This document shows, piece by piece, positions 7,700 to 15,537 of a stretch of 64,000 nucleotides of DNA (the first letter of the stretch is position 1; each line of letters starts with the position of its first letter). A program made the position numbers and the translations under genes. The DNA is taken from contig NZ_BDBL01000022.1 of the NCBI RefSeq assembly GCF_001612965.1, positions 100,559-164,558 of the forward strand, given 5' to 3'. A model generated the notes under the pieces. It worked only from the letters and a program-made list of their open reading frames with translations, did not search any database and had not been told where the DNA came from. The stretch is from Nocardia kruczakiae NBRC 101016. GTDB lineage: Bacteria; Actinomycetota; Actinomycetes; Mycobacteriales; Mycobacteriaceae.

Positions 7700-8737
7700 T
7701 CAGACCAGCTCGCGCAGCTGTTCGATCAGCTTCACCCGTTCCCCCGCGGTCGCGGCCAGCGGCACCACGTTGAGGACCGTGACACCGGCCTCCCGGAACG
7801 CCGCCACCCGCTCCTTGACGAAGCCCGCCGAACCGATCAGCGAGATGTCGCGCACCAGCTCGTCGGGTACGACCTTGGCGGCCTCGTCCTTCTTACCGGC
7901 CAGATACAGTTCCTGAATGCGGTCAGCCTCGGCGCCGTACCCGTACTGCGTGGCCAGCGAGTGGTAGAAGTTCTTGCTCTTGGCGCCCATACCGCCGATG
8001 TAGAGCGCCAGATGCGGTTTGACGAACTCTCGCAGCGGCTCCACATTGTCGCCGATCGCCAGCGCCGGTCCGGCGTAGATGTCGAGGTCGCCGAGCTCCG
8101 GATCGCGTTTCGCGGTGCCGGCGGCCAGCGCCTCACCCCACACGTCGCGGGCCTTCTCGGGCAGGAAGAAGATCGGCTGCCAGCCCTCGGCCAGTTCCGC
8201 CGCCAACTGCACGTTCTTCGGCCCCAGCGCGGCCAGCAGCACCGGGATGCGGTCGCGCACCGGGTGGTTGATCAGCTTGAGCGGCTTGCCCAGCCCGGTG
8301 CCGCGTTCGGCGGGCAGCGGGATCGTGTAGTACTTGCCCTGATATTCGAGGCGTTCGCGCCGCCACACCTTGCGGCAGATCTCCACGACCTCGCGCGTGC
8401 GGCCGATCGGCGCGTCGTAGGGCACGCCGTGGAACCCCTCGATGACCTGCGGTCCCGAGGCGCCCAGGCCGAGGACGTAGCGGCCGTCGGAGACGTAGTC
8501 CAGACCCGCCGCGGTCATCGCCGTCAGCGTGGGCGTGCGGGTGTAGAGCTGCAGAATGCCCGAGGCCAGCTGCACCCGCTCGGTCTTGGCCGCCAGATAG
8601 CCCAGTCCACTCACCGCGTCGTAGGAGTAGGCCTCGGGCACGAAGACGATGTCCAGCCCGGCTTGTTCCAGGTCGGCAACCTCGGCCGCGACCTCCTTGA
8701 AGCCCCCCGCATAGTTGATGCCCAACCCGATCCGCAT
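7700..8737 (-). CDS. LLM-class F420-dependent oxidoreductase
   Basis: A 345-residue luciferase-like monooxygenase-fold protein of the LLM class F420 type. It begins MRIGLGINYAGGF and has VFVPEAYSYDAVSGLGYLAA, then YVLGLGASGPQVIEGFHG, then IPVLLAALGPKNVQLAAELAEGW, all typical blocks. It probably uses reduced F420 or FMN to reduce or oxidise an unknown small substrate. ATG 8737 has GGAG about 10 bases upstream; the TTG three codons earlier is less likely. It is a monocistronic-looking gene. Confidence 0.88.
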   Translation of the reverse strand: MRIGLGINYAGGFKEVAAEVADLEQAGLDIVFVPEAYSYDAVSGLGYLAAKTERVQLASGILQLYTRTPTLTAMTAAGLDYVSDGRYVLGLGASGPQVIEGFHGVPYDAPIGRTREVVEICRKVWRRERLEYQGKYYTIPLPAERGTGLGKPLKLINHPVRDRIPVLLAALGPKNVQLAAELAEGWQPIFFLPEKARDVWGEALAAGTAKRDPELGDLDIYAGPALAIGDNVEPLREFVKPHLALYIGGMGAKSKNFYHSLATQYGYGAEADRIQELYLAGKKDEAAKVVPDELVRDISLIGSAGFVKERVAAFREAGVTVLNVVPLAATAGERVKLIEQLRELV

Positions 8738-8969
8738 CTTATGCAACTCCGTTCATATGCAACTAGTTGCAGTGAGGTTATCGCACTGCACCACCCGTCA
8801 CAAACCGCGATCCGCGACCACGGCCGGGGTGGCCTCGGGTTCCATCCTGCACACCGCCCGCACGCCCTCCGCGACAGGGCCGCGCGGCCCGCTCGATGAC
8901 CGGTCGCGCGGCCCGGTACGGTTATCGGCGTACCGCACGCCGATTCCTCGAAACGGGAGGCCCCGCAGC

Positions 8970-9626
8970 ATGTCTCAGGACACCGCATCGTCGCCGGACA
9001 CCACGACGTTCGGAGAGTCGACGATCGGCCGCTACCTGGACGATCTGGCCGCCAAGATCCCCGCCCCCGGCGGCGGTGCGGTCGCGGCGCTGCATGCCGC
9101 CCAGGGAGCCGCCCTGGTGGCGATGGTGGCCCGCTACACCACCCGCGCCAAGGATGCCGACAACCGCCCGGCGATCGATCGGATCATCGCGGCCGCCGAC
9201 GCCGCGCGGGAGCGTGCGCTGGCTCTCGCCGACGCCGACGCCACCGCCTTCACCGCGGTCGGGGCGGCCTACAAACTGCCCAAGGACACCGACGAGCAGA
9301 CCGCGGCCCGCAAGGAGGCGATCGCCTCGGCACTGCTGCAGGCCGCGCGGGTGCCGGCCGCGGTGGTCGCCGAAGCCGACGAGGTGCTCTCGCTGGCCGC
9401 GGATCTGCTGCCGATCGGCAATCCGAACGTGGTCACCGACATCGGCGCCGCCGCCGATGCCGCCCGCTCCGCCGCCGCCAGTTCACAGTTGAATATCGCC
9501 ATCAACGTCGCCTCGCTCGGCGACCACGAGGCCGAGGAGTTCGCGCCCGCGCTGCAGCGCATCGAGGAGATCTTCGCCCGCGCGGACGCGCTGCACACGG
9601 ACGTTCTCGCTGCCGTCGTCGGCTGA
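8970..9626 (+). CDS. cyclodeaminase/cyclohydrolase family protein (FchA/FTCD_C-like)
   Basis: A 218-residue protein of the FTCD_C family. The N-terminal IPAPGGGAVAALHAAQGAAL is the family signature, followed by a long all-helical body, as expected. Members are formimino-tetrahydrofolate cyclodeaminases or methenyl-tetrahydrofolate cyclohydrolases (FchA). No histidine-utilisation gene is nearby, so the cyclohydrolase role is the more interesting option, especially because the FolD paralogue 0.9 kb away lacks the lysine needed for that step. GGGAGG at 8955-8960 fixes ATG 8970. Confidence 0.85.
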   Translation: MSQDTASSPDTTTFGESTIGRYLDDLAAKIPAPGGGAVAALHAAQGAALVAMVARYTTRAKDADNRPAIDRIIAAADAARERALALADADATAFTAVGAAYKLPKDTDEQTAARKEAIASALLQAARVPAAVVAEADEVLSLAADLLPIGNPNVVTDIGAAADAARSAAASSQLNIAINVASLGDHEAEEFAPALQRIEEIFARADALHTDVLAAVVG

Positions 9627-9766
9627 TCGCATTACCACACCCCTCGGCTAAACCTGGTTTGCCACACCGTAACTGTCGTTACGAAGCGAAAACTATTCCG
9701 GCGACCATGATCATCCGGAACTAGGATCGAGGTCCTGATACGCAAACCACCTGAGGGGGTGGAGCC

Positions 9767-10507
9767 ATGAGGAACATGATGCGTCATTTGTTCCTGGCGA
9801 CAGTCATCGCAGTACTGGCCGCAGTCACCACGGGCACCGCGGCAGCGGTGCTGGCCACACCACAGACCACATCCGTGGCCTCGATTTCACCGGGCAACGG
9901 CGCCGTCGTCGGAATCGCCCATCCGATCACCGTCCGATTCAGCGCACCCGTCACCGATCGCGCCCGCGCCGAACGGTCCGTGCACGTCGGCTCGCAGGCC
10001 GGTTCGTTCTCCTGGACCAACGACAGGGAACTGGTCTGGAACTCCACCGGATACCTGCCGGCCGATGCGCGATTCACCGTGACCGCGGGCAACGCCCGGT
10101 CCGAATTCCGGACCGACGGCGGCACCAGCGCCGATGCCGACATGTCGGCGCACACGTTCACCGTGTTCATTCCCGGACAGGCGCCGCGGGTCATGCCCGC
10201 CTCGATGGGTAAGCCCGGACGCGAGACCCCGGTCGGCACCTTCCCCGTGATGGAGAAGGACCGCACCATCATCTTCGACTCGCGCACCATCGGCATTCCG
10301 CTCGACGACCCGGAGGGCTACTACCTGACCGGCGAATTCGCCGAACGGCTCACCTCGGGCGGCGTCTTCGTGCATTCGGCGCCGTGGTCGGTCGGCCAGC
10401 AGGGTAATTCCAATGTCAGCCACGGCTGCATCAACCTGGCCCCCGCCGACGCCGAGTGGTACTACGACAACGTGAGCGTGGGCGATCCGGTGACCACCCA
10501 CTGGTGA
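9767..10507 (+). CDS. L,D-transpeptidase (YkuD) with one Ig-like domain
   Basis: A 246-residue exported protein. Residues 1-33 are a signal peptide or N-terminal anchor with an alanine-rich cleavage region. Residues about 38-115 form a beta-rich Ig-like (Big_5/BID) domain, SISPGNGAVVG to FRTDG. The YkuD catalytic domain follows, with HSAPWSVGQQG and the active-site SHGCINL. It forms 3-3 cross-links in peptidoglycan. It is shorter than the two-Ig-domain mycobacterial Ldt enzymes. No lipobox is visible. GGGGGTGGAG precedes ATG 9767. A small inverted repeat CGTAAC/GTTACG lies upstream at 9668-9683. Confidence 0.9.
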   Translation: MRNMMRHLFLATVIAVLAAVTTGTAAAVLATPQTTSVASISPGNGAVVGIAHPITVRFSAPVTDRARAERSVHVGSQAGSFSWTNDRELVWNSTGYLPADARFTVTAGNARSEFRTDGGTSADADMSAHTFTVFIPGQAPRVMPASMGKPGRETPVGTFPVMEKDRTIIFDSRTIGIPLDDPEGYYLTGEFAERLTSGGVFVHSAPWSVGQQGNSNVSHGCINLAPADAEWYYDNVSVGDPVTTHW

Positions 10508-11356
10508 TCAACGCGTCGCTTCGGCCGCCTCCACCACGTGCCGCATCAGCAGCGCGGTGGTGACCGGTCCGACACCGCCGGGCACCGGACTCAGTGCCGC
10601 TGCCCGGCCTTCCACCGAGCCGGCGTCGACGTCGCCGACGATGCCACCGTCGGGTCCCTCGTTGGTTCCCACGTCGATGACCACCGCGCCCTCGCGCACG
10701 TGATCACCACCGATCAGTCCGGCTCGCCCGGCCGCCGCGACCACGATATCGGCGGCCGAGGTGACCGCCGGCAGGTCGGTGGTCCGCGAATGGCACACCG
10801 TCACCGTCGCGTTCTCCGCCAGCAGCAGCTGTGCCAAAGGTTTGCCGACCACGTTCGACCGGCCGACGACCGCGACATGCCGGCCCGACAGCGCGATGTC
10901 GTGATGCTTGGCCAGCTCCACCACCGCCTGTGAGGTAGCCGGCGGAAATCCGGGCAGTCCCGCGGCGAGCAGTCCCAGCGACAGCGGGCTGACGCCGTCG
11001 ACGTCCTTGGCCGCGGCGATGGCCGAACTCACGTCGTTGAGTTCCACACCGGCGGGCAACGGCGTCTGCAACATCACCGCGTGCACCGCCGGGTCCTCGC
11101 TGAGTTCCGCCAGCGCGACGCGAATCTCCGCAGCGCTCGCCTGCGCGCCGAGATCGTTTGTCTCGCAGTCGATTCCGAGGCGTCCGGCCGCGCGCTGCAA
11201 CGAGTTGACATACCACCCACTGGCCGGATCGTCGTTGGCCACCACCAGCACCAGACGGGGGGCGGCCCCGGCTTCGGCCAGTGCGGCGGCGCGGTTCTTC
11301 GTCTCGGCGTTGAGGTCGGCGGCGAGTTGTTTCCCGGTCAGCGGTAAGGTGTCCAC
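10508..11356 (-). CDS. FolD-like methylene-THF dehydrogenase lacking the catalytic lysine
   Basis: A 282-residue FolD paralogue. The Rossmann block GRSNVVGKPLAQLLL, CHSRT and the C-terminal PVPGGVGPVTTALL are well kept, as are Tyr49, Gln97 and Asp120 (E. coli Tyr50, Gln98, Asp121). The catalytic lysine (E. coli Lys54) is Leu53: the motif reads YVNSL where FolD has YVxxK; the codon is TTG at 11198-11200. The PCTP motif is PATS. In FolD this lysine is required for the cyclohydrolase step, so this protein may be a dehydrogenase only. A canonical folD is expected elsewhere in the genome. It converges on the L,D-transpeptidase with adjacent ends. Confidence 0.85.
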   Translation of the reverse strand: MDTLPLTGKQLAADLNAETKNRAAALAEAGAAPRLVLVVANDDPASGWYVNSLQRAAGRLGIDCETNDLGAQASAAEIRVALAELSEDPAVHAVMLQTPLPAGVELNDVSSAIAAAKDVDGVSPLSLGLLAAGLPGFPPATSQAVVELAKHHDIALSGRHVAVVGRSNVVGKPLAQLLLAENATVTVCHSRTTDLPAVTSAADIVVAAAGRAGLIGGDHVREGAVVIDVGTNEGPDGGIVGDVDAGSVEGRAAALSPVPGGVGPVTTALLMRHVVEAAEATR

Positions 11357-11460
11357 CCGGCCACCCTATCGGGCCGCGCACCTGCGCCGACGGCCGCCGC
11401 CACCCGCGCGAATACCGACTGGAGCGGGGGTAAATCCGGGGCCCGCACCGATTCGGGTCG

Positions 11461-11484
11461 TATGGTGGGCACGGCTGTGCCCAC
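11461..11484 (+). promoter_or_regulatory. -10 TATGGT overlapping a 20-bp dyad upstream of the YdcF-like gene
   Basis: TATGGT (11461-11466) fits a -10. GTGGGCAC-GGCT-GTGCCCAC (11465-11484) is a perfect 8-bp inverted repeat that starts in the -10 and covers the expected transcription start. It could be an operator or a 5' hairpin. No neighbouring regulator gene is present. Confidence 0.45.
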
Positions 11485-11523
11485 GCCCCACCCACCCACG
11501 CGGGATCCCGCTCGCCCGGAAAG

Positions 11524-12408
11524 GTGACAACTGCAGTGAACATCGCCAGACATGTGAAACATCTTCTCGTCGCGGCCTCGGCGGCCGCGCTGCTGGCCGG
11601 ACCGCTCACCACGACGGCCACGGCCGCCGACGGACCCGCGCCGCTGTACAACTCGGCGCAGGAGAACTTCGTCAACGGCAACGACGCGGCAGGTCTCGCC
11701 GATCTGCGCTCGCTGCTGGACGGCACCCCCGACGACGCGCAGGCGCTCGCCCTGCAGGGCATCTGGTCGGACTACACCGGCGATCTGCTCACCCGCGAAG
11801 CCGCGTTCAACCGGCTGGCGGCCATCGACCCCGGCATGGCTCAGGGGGCCCGCAACCTCATCGGAGCCATCGGCGCGGCCGTGGGCACCCTGCCCAATCC
11901 GCTGCCTGCGCTGGTCGGCCCGCAGACCGGCATCGTGGTGCTCGGTTACGGGCTGCTACCCGACGGCAGCCTGCGCCCCGAACTGGTCAACCGGCTCACC
12001 GCCGCGTGGTTGCAGGCGATCGCGGCGCCGATGTCGCCGATCGTGGTAACCGGCGGCAACCCGCAGAACGGCGTGCCGGAGGCGGCCGCGATGGCGGGGT
12101 GGCTGATCGGCCACGGCATTCCGGCCTCCCGTGTGCTGGTCGAGGACCGCGCCAACTCGACCGTGCAGAACGCACTGTTCAGCAGCCAGATGCTGCGAGA
12201 CGCCGGCGCGACCAGTGCGGTCGTGGTCACCTCACCGAACCACATCCGCCGCGCAGTGGCCGATTTCATCGTCGCCGGCACCCGCGTGGTCGGGGCGATG
12301 ACCTCGCTCGACCAGCTGGTGTCGCAGCTGCCGCCGCCGAGCAAGACCGCACAACGCGGCATCTATCTCGACGCGACCCGCACCTTCCTGCTGCCGTCGG
12401 CCCGCTGA
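11524..12408 (+). CDS. exported YdcF/DUF218 family protein
   Basis: A 294-residue protein with a signal peptide (about residues 1-36, ending TATAADG). A short helical, TPR-like region follows (residues 40-105). The DUF218 domain then runs from IVVLGYGLLPDGSLRPELVNRL through VTGGNPQNGVPEAAAMAGWL and GIPASRVLVEDRANSTVQNA. This order matches YdcF/SanA-type proteins, which are envelope-associated with unsettled biochemistry. GAAAGG precedes GTG 11524; GTG 11536 (MNIARHV) is also possible and gives better Shine-Dalgarno spacing. Confidence 0.85.
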   Translation: MTTAVNIARHVKHLLVAASAAALLAGPLTTTATAADGPAPLYNSAQENFVNGNDAAGLADLRSLLDGTPDDAQALALQGIWSDYTGDLLTREAAFNRLAAIDPGMAQGARNLIGAIGAAVGTLPNPLPALVGPQTGIVVLGYGLLPDGSLRPELVNRLTAAWLQAIAAPMSPIVVTGGNPQNGVPEAAAMAGWLIGHGIPASRVLVEDRANSTVQNALFSSQMLRDAGATSAVVVTSPNHIRRAVADFIVAGTRVVGAMTSLDQLVSQLPPPSKTAQRGIYLDATRTFLLPSAR

Positions 12409-12460
12409 CCGGCGCTCGCGCACGGAAAATCGTGGTTGACGCCGTGCCGACAATGATGGG

Positions 12461-13282
12461 GTGATCGACCCCGAATCCGAAGAATCCGGCGACGCGATCG
12501 TGACGGATCTGCGCCGCGCCGGATGCGTCTTCGCCGAGGAGGAAGCGGCCTTGCTCCGGCAGGCCGCCTCCTCACCCGGCGAGCTCTCCGCACTCGTCGC
12601 CCGCCGCGTCGACGGCATACCGCTGGAATATCTGGTCGGCTGGGCCGACTTTCGCGGCGTCCGGGTGGCACTCGACCCCGGCGTCTTCGTGCCGCGGCAG
12701 CGCACCGCGTTCCTGATCGACGAGGCGCTCGAACGCACCGCGGCCCGGCCGGGTGATCGGCGCACCGTGGTCGACATGTGTTGTGGCTCCGGCGCATTGG
12801 GCCTGGCGGCGACGACCGCTCTGCGCGCCGGTGGGGTGGACGTCGAGCTGGTCGCCACCGATATCGACACCGTCGCGGTCGCGTGTGCGCGGCGCAATCT
12901 GGAACCGCTGGGGGCCCAGGTGTTTCAGGGCGACCTGTTCGCCGCCCTGCCCGGCGAACTGATCGGACGCGTGGATCTGCTCCTGGCCAACACCCCGTAT
13001 GTGCCGACGGCGATGATCGCCCGGATGCCGCCGGAAGCCCGCGACCACGAACCCCGCACCGCCCTCGACGGCGGCGAGGACGGACTCGACGTGCTGCGCC
13101 GCGTCGCCGATGCCGCCGGGCGGTGGCTGACGGCCGGCGGCTGGATGCTGGTCGAGATCGGCACCGCCCAGATCGACACCGCGACCGCGATCGTCGCGGC
13201 AGCGGGGCTGCGGCCCGCGATCGCGGAATCGTCCGACTACGGCGCGACCGTGGTGTGCGGAACCAGGACACCCGCCGGCTGA
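12461..13282 (+). CDS. PrmC-related putative protein-glutamine N5-methyltransferase
   Basis: A 273-residue protein. It has the PrmC N-terminal helical region, then PLEYLVGWADFRGVRVALDP and FVPRQRTAFL, motif I VVDMCCGSGALGLAA, and ATDIDTVAVACARRN. The NPPY catalytic motif is replaced by NTPYVP. This places it in the PrmC-related group of unknown substrate rather than true PrmC, which methylates release-factor glutamine. Start GTG 12461 is leader-poor, with GACAAT 7 bases upstream. Confidence 0.82.
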   Translation: MIDPESEESGDAIVTDLRRAGCVFAEEEAALLRQAASSPGELSALVARRVDGIPLEYLVGWADFRGVRVALDPGVFVPRQRTAFLIDEALERTAARPGDRRTVVDMCCGSGALGLAATTALRAGGVDVELVATDIDTVAVACARRNLEPLGAQVFQGDLFAALPGELIGRVDLLLANTPYVPTAMIARMPPEARDHEPRTALDGGEDGLDVLRRVADAAGRWLTAGGWMLVEIGTAQIDTATAIVAAAGLRPAIAESSDYGATVVCGTRTPAG

Positions 13283-13292
13283 GCGGCGAGAG

Positions 13293-13799
13293 CTAGCTGC
13301 CGATGCCGCGGCGGAGGTCGTCGGCCGTCGTCAACCGCGCCCGCACCTGCGCCAGATCCGCCTCGAGCGCACCGAGATCCGGCCGGGTTGCCGCCGTGGC
13401 ATAGTCGGCGACACCCGCCTCGACCGCCGCCACCGCGCGTTCGGCCTGTGCCCGCTGCGCGGTCCGCGCGTCGGGACGCAGCATCGAGATCGCGACCAGG
13501 TGGTCGTCGAGAGCCAGTGCCGACTGCTCCAGATCGGCCCGGAGGGTGACCGTTGCCGCCGTGTCGTACGCGGTCACCGCGCGCAACGCCGTCATCGCGT
13601 CGCGCAGGCGGCGGTGCAGGCGGGCCTCGGGGTCATGCGATCGAGCCCACGCGGCCGGGGCGCGGGTGGCCGTGCCCGGCACCACCTGATTCTCGGCGGC
13701 GATACGGCGGCGCTGATGCGCCAGGGCCACCGCGCCGGCCGCGACCGCCCCGCCCACGATCAGCAGGAGGGCCAGCACGAGCAGTAGCAGCACGAACAT
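13293..13799 (-). CDS. small membrane-anchored helical protein in the SPFH operon
   Basis: A 168-residue protein with one N-terminal transmembrane segment (residues about 2-27, leucine/valine/alanine rich), then a charged helical region with coiled-coil character (AEARL-like stretches, RAQAERAVAAVEAGVADYA and LEADLAQVRARL). It recalls LemA-type topology, but I cannot name a family. It lies 1 bp after the zinc-ribbon gene and is the last gene of the three-gene operon, so it probably works with the zinc-ribbon and SPFH proteins at the membrane. Confidence 0.7.
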   Translation of the reverse strand: MFVLLLLVLALLLIVGGAVAAGAVALAHQRRRIAAENQVVPGTATRAPAAWARSHDPEARLHRRLRDAMTALRAVTAYDTAATVTLRADLEQSALALDDHLVAISMLRPDARTAQRAQAERAVAAVEAGVADYATAATRPDLGALEADLAQVRARLTTADDLRRGIGS

Positions 13800-13800
13800 G

Positions 13801-15510
13801 TCAGCTCCCGTGATGGACGACGGTGGTGTGGCCGGTGCTGTGATGGTGGGTTCCGCCGCCGCCGTGCCACATCGAGAAGGCGACGACCGCGCCGATGATC
13901 AGCAGCGTGACGACCGTGACGAAGGCGGCGAGTTTGACCTTGCTCCACGGCCGCTGCCCGACGACCTCACCGGTCAGGCCGTTGATGTAGACCCGGAACG
14001 GGGTGTTCGCGTAGACCACGGTCAGCAGCCAGATCGGCAGCAGAATGTGCTTGTACGCCAGCGAATTCCAGCTCGACCGCAGATCGTGCACGCGCTGGCG
14101 GTCGCCGCCGATGTCCGCGCGCACGGTCTGCTCGATGACCTTCTCCATCCGGGCGCGGGCGACCGGGAACATCTGCTCGGCGTCGCGATCGTAGGTGCGG
14201 GCCAGATGCCCGGCGACGTACTCCGGCGAATAGCCGGTGGCCTCCGCGACCGGCCACGGTTCGAGTTCGGCCACGCGTGCGCTGTCGTCGATGTCGTTGG
14301 CGAGGATCGGCAGATCGTCGAACCGGTTGCCGACCTCACCCATCGCCGGATACCAGCGAATTTCGGTGCGGCTCTTCCACTCTCCGTCGTCCCAGTAGCG
14401 TTCGGTGTACTCCTCGCCGCGCTCACCGCGATACCACGTGTGCACGTCGGCGTCGTAGGTGAAATAGGCGTGGTAGACGCTGGCCAGCGAACCGAGCCGC
14501 TTGTACTTCTTGAACGCGGTCGGGGCGAACCACCGTCCGGAGACCCACTTCTCGACGCGTTCGCGCGCGGCCTTCTCGTCGACGCGGAACGGGACGACAC
14601 CGTCCACCGGCAACCGGGCGGGAGCATTGTGCACGTCGTCGCGCTGGATCGGCGTGGCACAGTAGGGGCAGCGGGTCGCGGTCAGACTGCCGACGAACGT
14701 GGTTGTGCCACCGCAATTCTGGCACTTCACCTCTCGTTCCCCGGTGACCTCCGGCCCGGTGGTCACGGCCTGCAGCGCACGCAACTCCCCCATCGCCTGC
14801 CGCAGATCCCGCGCGACGACCGGCGCCCGCGGCGCCGACAGCGGCGAGTGGTTTCCGCAACTGGGACACCGCAACTGCTGCGAGGCGATATCGAACACCA
14901 GCTGTCCGCCACAGGCCGTACAGGGGTAGGTGCGAGTGAGCTCGGTCCGATGCAGCATCGCCGGATCCGCGGAACCCCGCGGCGCTATAGCAGGTGGCGA
15001 CCCATCCTCGAAGCCGCCGGACAGGTCGTTCCCGCGACCGAGTGGCGTCGTGTCGAGCGGCATGCCTGGTTGCGGGCCACCCGGCCGCGTGGCAGGCGTC
15101 GAGCCGAGTGGCGGCGCGCCGAACGGCGTCGTTGCCGCCGGCGGATGGTTCGCGGGCGGACAGAGCGCCGGGCCGCCGCCCACTCCCGGCCCGCGATTTA
15201 CGACCGGTGGCGATCCGGGACGACCAGTGACCGGGGCAGGATAATCCGCGCCGACGCCCACCGGTGGCGGCGTCGTGCCGTCCTGCATGCGGTAACTACC
15301 GCCCGGCATGGGTGATGGGGGCATCCTCCCCGGCTCGTGATAGCCGCCCAGCGCAGGTGGCCGCGGCGGAGGCACCCCCTCGGCGTCGCGATAACCATCC
15401 AGCGCAGGCGGCAGCAGCGGAGGCGGCGTCATGCCCTCGGGTTCGCCATGGCTGCCCCGGGGCGGCGGCGGCACCCGAGACGAGTTCGGTTGTGGGCGTG
15501 GGTCGTTCAT
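13801..15510 (-). CDS. zinc-ribbon membrane protein, YdjG-like
   Basis: A 569-residue protein. Residues 1 to about 190 are proline-rich and low complexity, including three 17-residue tandem repeats. Two zinc ribbons follow: CTACGG...CPSCG and CQNCGG...CPYC. A soluble domain leads to ILLPIWLLTVVYANTPFRVYINGLTGEVVG... (split here by the 20-residue rule: LLPIWLL, FRVYINGLTGEVVG), typical of YdjG-like proteins. One transmembrane segment (AAFVTVVTLLIIGAVVAF) precedes a histidine-rich tail with eight histidines in about 20 residues. It lies between the SPFH gene and the small membrane gene. Role probably membrane stress; exact function unknown. Confidence 0.78.
   Translation of the reverse strand: MNDPRPQPNSSRVPPPPRGSHGEPEGMTPPPLLPPALDGYRDAEGVPPPRPPALGGYHEPGRMPPSPMPGGSYRMQDGTTPPPVGVGADYPAPVTGRPGSPPVVNRGPGVGGGPALCPPANHPPAATTPFGAPPLGSTPATRPGGPQPGMPLDTTPLGRGNDLSGGFEDGSPPAIAPRGSADPAMLHRTELTRTYPCTACGGQLVFDIASQQLRCPSCGNHSPLSAPRAPVVARDLRQAMGELRALQAVTTGPEVTGEREVKCQNCGGTTTFVGSLTATRCPYCATPIQRDDVHNAPARLPVDGVVPFRVDEKAARERVEKWVSGRWFAPTAFKKYKRLGSLASVYHAYFTYDADVHTWYRGERGEEYTERYWDDGEWKSRTEIRWYPAMGEVGNRFDDLPILANDIDDSARVAELEPWPVAEATGYSPEYVAGHLARTYDRDAEQMFPVARARMEKVIEQTVRADIGGDRQRVHDLRSSWNSLAYKHILLPIWLLTVVYANTPFRVYINGLTGEVVGQRPWSKVKLAAFVTVVTLLIIGAVVAFSMWHGGGGTHHHSTGHTTVVHHGS
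15256..15408 (-). repeat. three 51-bp coding repeats (17-residue proline-rich unit)
   Basis: Within the zinc-ribbon gene, the units PALDGYRDAEGVPPPRP, PALGGYHEPGRMPPSPM and PGGSYRMQDGTTPPPVG follow each other with an exact 17-residue period. The protein pattern is clearer than the DNA identity. It is likely a flexible spacer. Confidence 0.6.
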
Positions 15511-15537
15511 CGGTCCCCCGGTTCGGCTGGTGTGCGG

